NCBI GenBank assembly: GCA_002482705.1
Contig: DLGM01000117.1
Span: 708-9,770 of the forward strand
Origin: Cyanobacteria bacterium UBA7694
GTDB lineage: Bacteria; Cyanobacteriota; Sericytochromatia; UBA7694
Direction of reading: 5' to 3'
Length of the DNA: 9,063 nt
Shown: one piece after another, positions 1-7,085 of the stretch
How positions within the stretch are numbered: position 1 is the stretch's first letter
Layout: the number at the start of each line of letters is the position of its first letter
Position numbers and translations under genes: made by a program
Notes under the pieces: model-generated
The model's input: the letters and a program-made list of their open reading frames with translations, nothing else
Told to the model about the DNA's origin: nothing
Database searches by the model: none

Positions 1-1187
1 AAGCTGCCTGCACCCCAGGTGGCCAAGGCCCCGCCGATATAACCGACGCCGTCGATCAGGCCGGTACACGAGCCCGCTCCTTTGGAACCGGCAATATCCA
101 GGGTGAGACAGCCGCTTGACATTGAGTAGGGGCCCAGCAGGAAAAAGCCGCTTAAGCCTACGAGTACCACGACCAGATTGTGGCCGCTGGCTCCGCTACC
201 GGCATAAAAGGCAATGCCTGCCAAGCTTAAGAACAGGCCCATTAGCATGATCCACATGGCTTTGGCGCGGTCACCATTGGGGGCGTATTTGTCGGTATAC
301 CAGCCCAGCAAGACGGTGCCCAGACAGCCCAAGAAGGGGAACAGGGCCGACTTGAGAATAGCATTGGTCGAACCCATGCCAATGTCGACCAAGAATTTGG
401 GTGTCCAGAAGAAAAAGATCGAGCGCAGGAAGGTGGTGATAAAAGAATAGGCCAGTAAATGGCGAAACACAGGCATTTTTAACAGGGTGAAAATGATTTC
501 CGTGACCTTGAGGTCGCCTTTTTCTTCGAAGTTGGCCAGCGACTTTTTGCTGTCCTCACCGCCGCTGCCAAAGGTGGTGCCGGGCACCACATCCGTCGGT
601 TTTTCTTTCGACGCCAGCCACGACCAGACAAAGACCCCACACACAATAAAGGCGGGAATGGTAAACAGCGAACTCCAGCCCAACCCCAGTGAGACCAAAT
701 ATCCGGCCAGCAAGGTCGCAACCACCCCCCCAAATTGAAAGTTGAGGCTGATCCAGCCCATGACCGTGCCATTTTTCTCAGGTTCATACCAAGCCCCGAT
801 GGTTTTGGCAATGCCGCCCCAGCCCATTGATAAGAAGTAGCGGCATAGGCACCAGATGGCAATAAAGTAGGGCAGGTTGGTGCCCAGGGCGAACAGGAAG
901 TTGCAGGCGATGGCCCCGGCCATGCCCAGCAAAAATATCTTTTTGCCGCCAATTTTATCCCCAAGGGGGCCATTGATAAATTTGCCAATGGCATAGGCTA
1001 TTTCCGACAGAGCGGCAATCATGCCCAACTGGCTGTTGGTATAACCAAAAGTTTCCTCCATCAATGGGAAGGCGGCGGATAGGTTTTGGCGGATTAGGTA
1101 ATAACCGATATAACCAAAAAGCATGACCATGAAGGTCGAGTTGCGCCAACGGCGCAGGCGCTGTAAATCATTTTCTGACAGCTGCAT
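1..1187 (-). CDS. MFS permease, organophosphate:phosphate antiporter-like (C-terminus cut off)
   Basis: This is an inner-membrane secondary transporter of the major facilitator superfamily. It most resembles the organophosphate:phosphate antiporters (GlpT/UhpT/UhpC), which exchange a sugar or glycerol phosphate for phosphate. The frame is open from ATG at 1187 to the window edge, giving 395 residues without a stop; family members are usually about 430-460 residues, so only the end is missing. TM1 carries GYIGYYLIRQN with Arg33, and the start of the second half carries FLRSIFFFWTPKF with Arg255. These match the two arginines that bind phosphate in GlpT. The loop 2-3 motif GPLGDKIGGKK (residues 73-83) is the classic MFS motif A. 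A GAGGT ribosome site at 1194-1198 lies 6 bases before the ATG. The 96-base upstream gap, with its own candidate promoter, suggests a separate transcript. The substrate is not readable from sequence; the MFS call is near certain and the subfamily likely. Confidence 0.88.
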   Translation of the reverse strand, partial: MQLSENDLQRLRRWRNSTFMVMLFGYIGYYLIRQNLSAAFPLMEETFGYTNSQLGMIAALSEIAYAIGKFINGPLGDKIGGKKIFLLGMAGAIACNFLFALGTNLPYFIAIWCLCRYFLSMGWGGIAKTIGAWYEPEKNGTVMGWISLNFQFGGVVATLLAGYLVSLGLGWSSLFTIPAFIVCGVFVWSWLASKEKPTDVVPGTTFGSGGEDSKKSLANFEEKGDLKVTEIIFTLLKMPVFRHLLAYSFITTFLRSIFFFWTPKFLVDIGMGSTNAILKSALFPFLGCLGTVLLGWYTDKYAPNGDRAKAMWIMLMGLFLSLAGIAFYAGSGASGHNLVVVLVGLSGFFLLGPYSMSSGCLTLDIAGSKGAGSCTGLIDGVGYIGGALATWGAGS

Positions 1188-1212
1188 GGGATTACCTCAC
1201 ATAATTCCACCC

Positions 1213-1241
1213 ATTATGCCCTGTTCAGCGCCATTTGCCTA
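1213..1241 (-). promoter_or_regulatory. candidate sigma-70 promoter for the MFS gene
   Basis: On the minus strand TAGGCA (1241-1236) and CATAAT (1218-1213) are separated by 17 bases. They match 4/6 and 5/6 of the -35 and -10 consensus. Transcription would start near 1206, about 19 bases before the ATG at 1187 and just ahead of its ribosome site. The position supports the call; the -35 is only moderate. Confidence 0.35.
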
Positions 1242-1255
1242 TTGGGGAGCCCTTA

Positions 1256-1277
1256 GGGGCAGAAAATCTTCTGCCCC
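1256..1277. repeat. palindromic repeat, copy A
   Basis: A perfect 9-bp stem (GGGGCAGAA paired with TTCTGCCCC) closes a 4-base loop, AATC. The same 22 bases occur at 1774-1795. This copy starts 7 bases beyond the stop codon of the DUF1801 gene, so its RNA hairpin could stabilise or help end that transcript. No T-run follows on either strand, so it is not a standard intrinsic terminator. It looks like a member of a dispersed palindromic family in this genome, which is inference from two copies. Confidence 0.8.
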
Positions 1278-1283
1278 GTAGGC

Positions 1284-1700
1284 TCAGTCCGGGTAGGTGG
1301 CTTTGAGTTGGATGAGCGATTTTTCGATCAGGGTTTGTAAAATGCCAAGATCGATATCGCTGAGGCGGCGGATATATAAACAGGACTTCCCCGTTTTATG
1401 TTTGCCCAACTGGGCCATTAAATCGCCATAATTTTCAAAGCCGAGCATAATATACACCGTCAGATTGGTTTTGCGCGGCGAAAAGCCGACAGCAAAATAA
1501 CGCCCTTGGCCACTGGTATTGTGATACCTGTAGCTGCCAAAGCCAATCATGGTTGCCCCCCACATAACGGCGGGTTCGCCGCTGATGGTTTCCATGAGCT
1601 GACGCAGAGTCTGGGCGTCTGCCCGTTGTTGCGAATCGGCAATTTGGGCTAAAAAGGCGTCTACGTCAGCTTCGTGGGGCTGGGTTTTGAGTTCGTACAT
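1284..1700 (-). CDS. DUF1801 (YdhG-like) protein
   Basis: The product is a 138-residue soluble protein of the DUF1801 family, with no signal peptide or membrane segment. The characteristic core is visible: residues 47-58 (WGATMIGFGSYR), then GRYFAVGFSPRK, NLTVYIMLG and, near the C-terminus, GKSCLYIRRLSDID. Length and motif order fit the family well. Some relatives, such as YdhG, are annotated as iron chaperones, but the biochemical role is poorly defined and I assign none. An upstream extension of the frame exists, but the ATG at 1700 has an excellent GGAGGA ribosome site 5 bases before it, and the extra residues would be translated repeat sequence. Identical palindromes lie on both sides of the gene. 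A TATGCT at 1733-1728 could be a -10 element, with only a poor -35. Confidence 0.88.
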   Translation of the reverse strand: MYELKTQPHEADVDAFLAQIADSQQRADAQTLRQLMETISGEPAVMWGATMIGFGSYRYHNTSGQGRYFAVGFSPRKTNLTVYIMLGFENYGDLMAQLGKHKTGKSCLYIRRLSDIDLGILQTLIEKSLIQLKATYPD

Positions 1701-1773
1701 CGGATTCCTCCAGCGATATTTCCCCCAGCATAGAGGATTCTTGGGGATGATGTAAGGGCCGTAGGCGATGTAA

Positions 1774-1795
1774 GGGGCAGAAAATCTTCTGCCCC
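1774..1795. repeat. palindromic repeat, copy B, inside a longer inverted repeat
   Basis: The 22-base hairpin is identical to that at 1256-1277: 9-bp stem, AATC loop. Here it is extended. GGGCCGTAG at 1756-1764 is complementary to CTACGGCCC at 1795-1803, which adds an outer stem interrupted by a one-sided bulge at 1765-1773. In addition GATGTAAGGG occurs twice, at 1749-1758 and 1767-1776. The element lies 16 bases beyond the stop codon of the prolyl aminopeptidase gene and about 75 bases before the start of the DUF1801 gene. Confidence 0.8.
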
Positions 1796-1810
1796 TACGG
1801 CCCCTATGGC

Positions 1811-2788
1811 TTAATCCCACAGGCTGCGGAACATCTGGGTGCTGTGGATCAGCTCGTGGAGAATACCGGGTTCCATGGCCGAGTGCCCGGCGTCGGGCAC
1901 AATGGTCAGGTGGGCTTCCGGGTACGCCTTTTTGAGATCCCAGGCCGAGATTACCGGACAGACGACATCATAACGTCCGTGCACCATACGGCAGGGGATA
2001 TGGCGAATGGTATCGACGTTTTCGAGCAGGTAGCTGTCGGTGGCAAAGAACGAGTTGTGGCTGAAATAGTGGCACTCAATCCGGGCAAAGGCCAAGGCAA
2101 ACTCGTCCTCTTCAAAGTCTTCCATCAGCTGAGGGTCGGGAATGAGCTTCGAAGTGGCGGCTTCCCACACGCTCCAGGCTTTGGCGGCTTCGACGCGGAG
2201 GGCGGCATCCGGGGAGGTCAGACGCTGGTAATAGGCTTTGACCAGATCACCCTGTTCATCTGCCGGGATGGGGGCCAGGTAGTTTTCCCAGGCATCTGGG
2301 TAGAGGCGATGGGCCCCCTGTTGGTAGAGCCACTCAATTTCGCTCGGGCGGCACAGGAAGATGCCGCGCAGGACGAGGCCTTTGACCCGATCTGGGTGGG
2401 TGATGGCATAACTTAAAGCCAGGGTGCTGCCCCAACTGCCGCCAAAGACCAGCCACTGTTCAAGACCTAAGTGGGTGCGCAGGCGTTCGATATCAGCGAC
2501 CAGATCCCAGGTGGTGTTGTCCTGTAACTCGGCGTGGGGCAAGCTTTTGCCTGCACCGCGCTGATCAAACAGGATAATCCGGTAAAATTCTGGGTCGAAA
2601 AAACGCCGGTATTTGGGGTTTACGCCGCCACCGGGGCCACCGTGTAAAAAGACCACGGGTTTGCCCTGGGGGTTGCCGCTCTCTTCGTAGTAAAGGCTGT
2701 GCAGGTCGCTGACCTGTAAATGGCCGCTGGCATAGGCTTCAATTTCAGGAAATAGTTGGTAGTGATCGTTGTGGAGGGTTGCTTCCAT
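1811..2788 (-). CDS. pip: prolyl aminopeptidase (proline iminopeptidase)
   Basis: This cytoplasmic alpha/beta-hydrolase of peptidase family S33 removes N-terminal proline from peptides (EC 3.4.11.5). The 325 residues match the family length. The catalytic triad is readable: Ser118 in GGSWGSTLA, Asp274 in HGRYDVVCP and His302 in PDAGHSA. The oxyanion motif HGGPGGG is at residues 49-55 and the conserved DQRGAGKS at 75-82. The ATG at 2788 is chosen because an AAGGAG ribosome site (2795-2800) precedes it by 6 bases. A longer frame would start inside the upstream gene. The gene begins 14 bases after the stop of the DUF4253 gene, so the two are probably co-transcribed. Nothing is missing or unusual. 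Confidence 0.95.
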   Translation of the reverse strand: MEATLHNDHYQLFPEIEAYASGHLQVSDLHSLYYEESGNPQGKPVVFLHGGPGGGVNPKYRRFFDPEFYRIILFDQRGAGKSLPHAELQDNTTWDLVADIERLRTHLGLEQWLVFGGSWGSTLALSYAITHPDRVKGLVLRGIFLCRPSEIEWLYQQGAHRLYPDAWENYLAPIPADEQGDLVKAYYQRLTSPDAALRVEAAKAWSVWEAATSKLIPDPQLMEDFEEDEFALAFARIECHYFSHNSFFATDSYLLENVDTIRHIPCRMVHGRYDVVCPVISAWDLKKAYPEAHLTIVPDAGHSAMEPGILHELIHSTQMFRSLWD

Positions 2789-2802
2789 GGGTAACTCCTT
2801 GT

Positions 2803-3558
2803 TTAGTCCCACCAAAAGTACCAAACCGGGGCTTTGACCACAGTTTGGGCTAGGTTGGTAATGCTTTGTACGCCCTGATCAACAATATCTGGGCAAAAGA
2901 GATAGTGTTCACGGGCCAGGACCAGGGCTTCGGCTTCATCTTGGGGGGGGTGTTCGACCTGAAGCTCCATGACGTCTCCGGTAATGGCTACGGGTTCAGC
3001 GCCGTATTGGGTGTGCCAGTAGCGCAGAATGGCCACCTGCGTGGCCGGGTGCGGGCACTCGTTCCAGTCACCAAAACCCAGATAGGCCGGAATTTCCCAG
3101 CTCTTGCGGGTGGGGATCAGGGCCAGGGTCAGCGTGGCATAAGGCACATTCTCCAGTAGGTCAAAAGGGGTGACAAAGGTGGTATTGGGCTGGATTTCGC
3201 CGCCAATCATTTCGAGCCACTCATCTTCAATCGGTTCGTCTTCATTGACGTCTTCAAGCTCTTCTTCGCGGGCTCGGAAATAGGTCGCGCCTTGTAAACT
3301 CTCTGCTTGTTGGAGCAGGGCTGTGACATCTGGAATCGGGTGCTCCTGGGTGATGGGCCAGTTATGCTGACCGAGCAATATGGGCCAGTAGCCGGTGGCC
3401 TCGGCCGCTGCGCGCAGTTGCCGCCACAGGGAGATGGCTTCTAAGCCGGTAGTGGTCAAGGTATAAGCCGGGCCCGTCGGGGTTTCATACAGCAATTGCA
3501 GGGGCCCGAGGAGAATATCCTGCTGGGCATAAACAGCAAGTAGATCATCAAGATGCAT
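2803..3558 (-). CDS. DUF4253 domain protein
   Basis: This is a 251-residue soluble protein of unknown function. Residues about 145-251 form the DUF4253 domain, recognised from GFGDWNECP (161-169), the following AILRYWHTQYGAEPVAI, the segment EHYLFCPDIVDQG and the aromatic C-terminus WYFWWD. Residues 1-90 hold a less conserved N-terminal part typical of full-length members. An acidic low-complexity stretch of mostly Glu and Asp (roughly 96-114) links the two. There is no signal peptide. ATG at 3558 has AAGGA 7 bases upstream. It follows the phosphoesterase gene after 53 bases with no terminator seen and precedes pip by 14 bases, so it may head a two-gene unit. No function follows from the context. 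Confidence 0.85.
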   Translation of the reverse strand: MHLDDLLAVYAQQDILLGPLQLLYETPTGPAYTLTTTGLEAISLWRQLRAAAEATGYWPILLGQHNWPITQEHPIPDVTALLQQAESLQGATYFRAREEELEDVNEDEPIEDEWLEMIGGEIQPNTTFVTPFDLLENVPYATLTLALIPTRKSWEIPAYLGFGDWNECPHPATQVAILRYWHTQYGAEPVAITGDVMELQVEHPPQDEAEALVLAREHYLFCPDIVDQGVQSITNLAQTVVKAPVWYFWWD

Positions 3559-3611
3559 CAGGGTGTCCTTTGCTTCAGGTCATGTGGCCCCATTATACCG
3601 TGCTTGTTGGC

Positions 3612-4403
3612 TTACCGGAGGGGAACAACTTCTTCACGGATGCCCTCGGGGGAGACATGCATGAGCAGATAATGACTGAAGGCTCCCCCTTCGGGAGAGA
3701 TATAGAGGGGCATGCGGTATAAGGGGGCCCCACCACTGACGATATAGTTGACCCCGTTGCTGACCATTTTGTCGTAGATATGGATATGCCCCATCAATAC
3801 ATAGTTGGCGCGGTATTTTTCGACCAGGTTCATCAATGGGCGCGCCCCGTCCCCAAAGGCGTGGAACCAAATGATATTGCGGGGGGGCATATGCATGACC
3901 ACAAAGGTATAGCGGTGTTTTTGCTGCAGTTGTTGTTCAAGCCACTGGAGCTGGCCTGGGCTCACTTTGGCGTCGGCATTGTCGACAAAAATGTAATGAT
4001 CAGGGCCATAAGTAAAGGCGAAATAGCTGGGGCCAAAGAATTGGTTGTACCATTTGCGCCCGCCCTGATAGACCTCATGGTTGCCCACAACGGGCAGGAC
4101 GGGATAAGGGTTGGGGCGTAAATAACCGATAAAGCGCTGGTATTGGGAATAGGTGCCTGTGCTGACAAAATCACCGGTATGCAGCATAAAGCGCGGTTGG
4201 TGTTGGGCGGCTTCACGCAGAATGCGAAGGAAAATGCTGTCCCCGTCGCGGTTGTCGCCGGTAACCACAAAACGGTAGCTGTTTTTGTCCGACTTGTGTT
4301 GTTGAAGACGCTGAATAGCCTGTGGATTGAGGCGTTGATCTGCGGCTTGAGCCGGGGGCAGGAGGCCTGCCATCAGGGCTGCTGCCAGGAGCTGTTTAAT
4401 CAT
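3612..4403 (-). CDS. secreted calcineurin-like metallophosphoesterase
   Basis: This is a 263-residue exported metal-dependent phosphoesterase. The first 20 residues are a signal peptide (MIKQ, hydrophobic Leu/Ala core, then PPAQA before ADQ), so it should act in the periplasm. The five metal-binding blocks appear in order: TGDNRDG (Asp50), HTGDFV (Asp78), GNHE (Asn108, His109), VMHMPP (His171) and GHIH (His206, His208). Block 1 reads GDNR rather than the commoner GDxH, a variant seen in some family branches. The start at 4403 is fixed by the signal peptide. It overlaps the stop of the upstream FliB-like gene by 8 bases and has only a weak ribosome site, which points to translational coupling. 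The substrate is unknown; monoesters, diesters or nucleotides are all possible for this fold. Confidence 0.9.
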   Translation of the reverse strand: MIKQLLAAALMAGLLPPAQAADQRLNPQAIQRLQQHKSDKNSYRFVVTGDNRDGDSIFLRILREAAQHQPRFMLHTGDFVSTGTYSQYQRFIGYLRPNPYPVLPVVGNHEVYQGGRKWYNQFFGPSYFAFTYGPDHYIFVDNADAKVSPGQLQWLEQQLQQKHRYTFVVMHMPPRNIIWFHAFGDGARPLMNLVEKYRANYVLMGHIHIYDKMVSNGVNYIVSGGAPLYRMPLYISPEGGAFSHYLLMHVSPEGIREEVVPLR

Positions 4404-5682
4404 CCACGATCCATTGGGTCGTGCCAAAATCAAGTGACAGGGATGTAATGGCATAATCAATACACTCCTGAGGAGACAGGCCGGAAATGTTTTGTTCCTT
4501 AAGCCACTGGCGGCGCTGCCCCATCCGACTTTCAACTTGGTTGGTCGCTTGATAGAGATGCTCGGGTTGTAAGGGGCCACCGCTGGCGGCGCGGGCCTGA
4601 ATGGCAAAGAGTTGTAGCGCTTGGGCAAATAAGGCCATAGCAAAGAATTGTTGGTACAGATTAATGCGGCCAAAGAACACATCAATATAACTCATGGTAA
4701 TCAGGCGGCGGCGCAAATAGCTGGCCATAAAACGATTGAGCAGAACCTGTTCATCGGGGGCGAGTTCAGGCCAAGGGAGCTCGCCGCTCAGGAGCCCTTG
4801 ATAATAGGCGCGAATGGGGGCAATGCGGTGTCCCACCAGCCCCAAAAACCATTCGATGCTTTGGCGATGTTGTGAACGCGGAATCAGGGGGATATCAGCA
4901 GGTTGCTGCAAATGGTTGAGGAGTTCGCGGTAAATGCGCCGCAGGGCCTGTGCATCAATGCGTGGCAACGGCAAGTCCTGAAGATAGTTCAGGGCAAAGG
5001 AGAGGCGGGCAAAGCTCTGCAACGGGGAGTGGTGGGGATCGGCCAATACATCGAGCACGATCCCGATCCAGCGGTGCATCAAGGGGCTGACCAATTCCCC
5101 TGGAGGGGTATTGGCGTGGAATCCTCCGGCCGGGAGGTTGAGGTCTTCTTCCCAGTGGACAAACACCTCGTTTTCAGCGATGTACATCGGTGGCACGGCT
5201 TCACAACTGGGCAGCATATAGCGTACCGCATAGGGGGCCGGGAGCAATTTTTGAGTGCGCGGATAACGGCGACAGACTTTGGCCAAGGCCTCTTCTCCCA
5301 ATTCTGCATGGATGGTACAGCGCATGTCTTCGGTCAGGAAAATACAGTTGTGGGAATTGGGTTGGCGGCGAATGGCTGCAAAGTCGTGATCCTTGGCATT
5401 GGGCAGCACAATAAAGGGATTGTGATATTTCTCGTCTGGGTGTTGGTTCCAGTGCGCATTCCACTGCTCATAATATGCTTTTGATACATTGATGGCCCAG
5501 GGCAGGGTGCAACACAAACCACATTGGGTACAGGCAAATTCGTTGTACTCGCGGAAAGAAAAAACCAACTGCTGTTGGGATTTCTGACTCAGGGTCGTGG
5601 CAAGCTGGTCAAGATGTTCAAAATAGGGCGCTTGCAGGGGTTCGGGCTCAGACAGGCGACGGGGTTCAGTCTGTTTTTCCAT
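4396..5682 (-). CDS. FliB-like cysteine-cluster protein (YkgJ superfamily)
   Basis: This 428-residue cytoplasmic protein has the cysteine signature of the YkgJ/FliB superfamily. The first cluster is CTQCGLCC (Cys51, 54, 57, 58). Cys113, Cys122 and Cys137 follow, the last in CRRYPR, and Cys160 is in a PSCEA motif. The order CxxCxxCC, CxxYPR, SCxE is that of flagellin lysine-N-methylase FliB, and the length is similar (about 400). These cysteines are thought to hold a metal or iron-sulfur centre. The remainder (170-428) is helical and unassigned. No flagellin gene is in the window, so methylation of flagellin is not claimed. ATG at 5682 has GAGG 7 bases upstream. It overlaps the upstream gene by 17 bases and the downstream gene by 8, so the three are likely made together. 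Confidence 0.8.
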   Translation of the reverse strand: MEKQTEPRRLSEPEPLQAPYFEHLDQLATTLSQKSQQQLVFSFREYNEFACTQCGLCCTLPWAINVSKAYYEQWNAHWNQHPDEKYHNPFIVLPNAKDHDFAAIRRQPNSHNCIFLTEDMRCTIHAELGEEALAKVCRRYPRTQKLLPAPYAVRYMLPSCEAVPPMYIAENEVFVHWEEDLNLPAGGFHANTPPGELVSPLMHRWIGIVLDVLADPHHSPLQSFARLSFALNYLQDLPLPRIDAQALRRIYRELLNHLQQPADIPLIPRSQHRQSIEWFLGLVGHRIAPIRAYYQGLLSGELPWPELAPDEQVLLNRFMASYLRRRLITMSYIDVFFGRINLYQQFFAMALFAQALQLFAIQARAASGGPLQPEHLYQATNQVESRMGQRRQWLKEQNISGLSPQECIDYAITSLSLDFGTTQWIVDD

Positions 5683-6256
5683 CGGTGGGCCTCGCGAGAG
5701 TATGGATAACGGTCTCAATCAGGCTGTAACGTTGAGAGGCGAGGGTTTCGTCGGCGAGGGTATCGCGGCAGTAGACAAAGTTGATGGCTGCTAAACGCAA
5801 ATTGAGGCGATCAATATCGAGGGTGTCCTCAATGGCCAGAGCTTCGAGAGCGCCGGGCGTTTGAAAGTTGAGGGGGCACACATCCAGGCTGACTTCACCT
5901 TCCGGGGCGTCTTCTTCTTGAAAGACGATTGGGTAACCATGGGTGCGGCAAATAATGGGGCGAGCATCATAAATGCTGCACTGATCTGCGTCCAAGAGGG
6001 GGCAGCCCTGATGGCTGTTGGGGTCGGCGTCGGCTGCTTGGGCTTGAGCCAAAACGTGCTGCTGTTGGGCCAACGGCAGAGCCGCTATCGCTTCGGTGAT
6101 AGCGGCGGTTTCAATCGGGTTGAGGGTCAGGTGCTGTTGGCAGCAGCCGGAGCACCCGGCTTGACAGAGCAAGTGGGCCTCCAGGCGCTGATCCAATGTT
6201 TTACTTAGGTTCTGTACGGCGGTTTGCAGGGCAGTATACGGGGGAAAGATGCTCAT
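5666..6256 (-). CDS. small YkgJ-family cysteine-cluster protein
   Basis: This 196-residue soluble protein matches the YkgJ zinc/iron-chelating family. The cluster CQAGCSGCC supplies Cys31, 35, 38 and 39. GCPLLDADQCSIYDARPIICRTHG supplies Cys85, 93 and 103, and the segment SLDVCPLNF supplies Cys126. This eight-cysteine order, including the CSIYDARPxxCR block, is the family hallmark, and members are thought to bind a metal or iron-sulfur cluster. The first cluster is spaced CxxxCxxCC rather than the usual CxxCxxCC. ATG at 6256 is the only start in frame near the first conserved residues, but no clear ribosome site precedes it. The gene lies 28 bases after the membrane-protein gene and overlaps the next gene by 17 bases. 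It resembles a minimal paralogue of its downstream neighbour. Confidence 0.87.
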   Translation of the reverse strand: MSIFPPYTALQTAVQNLSKTLDQRLEAHLLCQAGCSGCCQQHLTLNPIETAAITEAIAALPLAQQQHVLAQAQAADADPNSHQGCPLLDADQCSIYDARPIICRTHGYPIVFQEEDAPEGEVSLDVCPLNFQTPGALEALAIEDTLDIDRLNLRLAAINFVYCRDTLADETLASQRYSLIETVIHTLARPTDGKTD

Positions 6257-6284
6257 AATAACAATATATCATGGCTATCTCTGC

Positions 6285-7049
6285 TCAGCGCTGCACTTGA
6301 ACCCGCTGTTTGCGCAACCAGTTTTCCAGTTTTTCCAGGTCTGGGGCTGGGAAATTGTAATCTTGACTCAAGGGCAACTGCCGCGCTAGCTCAATCGTAT
6401 CCCCATTTTTGAGGTGAAATTTGAGTTGACGGCGTCCTTTGGTTTCTTCGACTTTGAGGGCCATGAGTTTGTTTAATGCAATGCCCTGCTGCTGTTTGCT
6501 GATCAAACTGCGCAAAATGAGCAGATCTTCGTGAATCCAAAGCCGTCGGGCGGGAGAGAGCTGTTTTAAATAAACGGCGATGCTCAGCCCAAGGCAAACC
6601 ACCAGCCAACCTGCTAAGGCTGCGATGCTTTGCCGCAATAAAAATCCGCCTACACCGCCTCCCACAACAAAAATGGCTGCACTCAAGGCGCCTAAGCGGG
6701 GTAACAGCGAACTGGAGGTATCGCCCAAGATCATCATGACCGGGTGCTCGGATTTGAGGGGCGCTTTGGCTTCTTCGGCAGCCTTTGCGCTCATGGTCTG
6801 GGCTTCCTGTTGCAGGGCTTTTTCCATTTTTTGCAGGTCTTCGCGGGTCACTTCTAAATCGAGGCTGACCATCTCGTCACCCCGGCGCAGGAGGTTATGG
6901 AGCACCACATGGGCGCGTCCGGTGTTAGCCAGTTCTTTTTCAGCTTCTTCAGCGGCGCTCTGAAGGCGTTCACAAGCGGCTGGATCAACGGCTAAATTGA
7001 CACGATAATGTTTGAGCAGGTATTCCTGCAAGTAACTTTCAATATCCAA
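6285..7049 (-). CDS. membrane protein with an isolated Hsp70 lobe-IIB-like N-terminus and PH-like C-terminus
   Basis: This is a 254-residue two-pass membrane protein. Residues 1-79 align by eye with lobe IIB of the Hsp70/DnaK nucleotide-binding domain: DPAACERLQSAAEEAEKEL followed by LDLEVTREDLQ corresponds to DnaK DPLAMQRLKEAAEKAKIEL and MNIKVTRAKLE. No other Hsp70 part is present. A charged Ala/Glu/Lys helix (about 72-100) leads to TM1 (117-138) and TM2 (142-161), joined by a very short loop. Positive residues at R118, K162, R168 and R169 put both ends in the cytoplasm. Residues 170-245 (LWIHEDLLILRSL, then KGRRQLKFHLKNGDTIEL) look like a beta-rich bacterial PH domain, a weaker call. The start is TTG at 7049, supported by AAGAGG at 7059-7064 and by the alignment beginning there. 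The role is unknown; membrane tethering of an Hsp70 partner-binding module is inferred. Confidence 0.8.
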   Translation of the reverse strand: MDIESYLQEYLLKHYRVNLAVDPAACERLQSAAEEAEKELANTGRAHVVLHNLLRRGDEMVSLDLEVTREDLQKMEKALQQEAQTMSAKAAEEAKAPLKSEHPVMMILGDTSSSLLPRLGALSAAIFVVGGGVGGFLLRQSIAALAGWLVVCLGLSIAVYLKQLSPARRLWIHEDLLILRSLISKQQQGIALNKLMALKVEETKGRRQLKFHLKNGDTIELARQLPLSQDYNFPAPDLEKLENWLRKQRVQVQR

Positions 7050-7085
7050 AGCAGATGGCCTCTTTATTGGCGGAGTTTACCTGCT

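Noticed and set aside
1701..1820. N-terminal extension of the DUF1801 protein to 1820
   Set aside because: It translates the palindromic repeat and has no ribosome site; the ATG at 1700 has a near-perfect one.
4404..4685. Extension of the phosphoesterase frame upstream to 4685
   Set aside because: It overlaps the FliB-like coding region and would bury the obvious signal peptide that begins at 4403.
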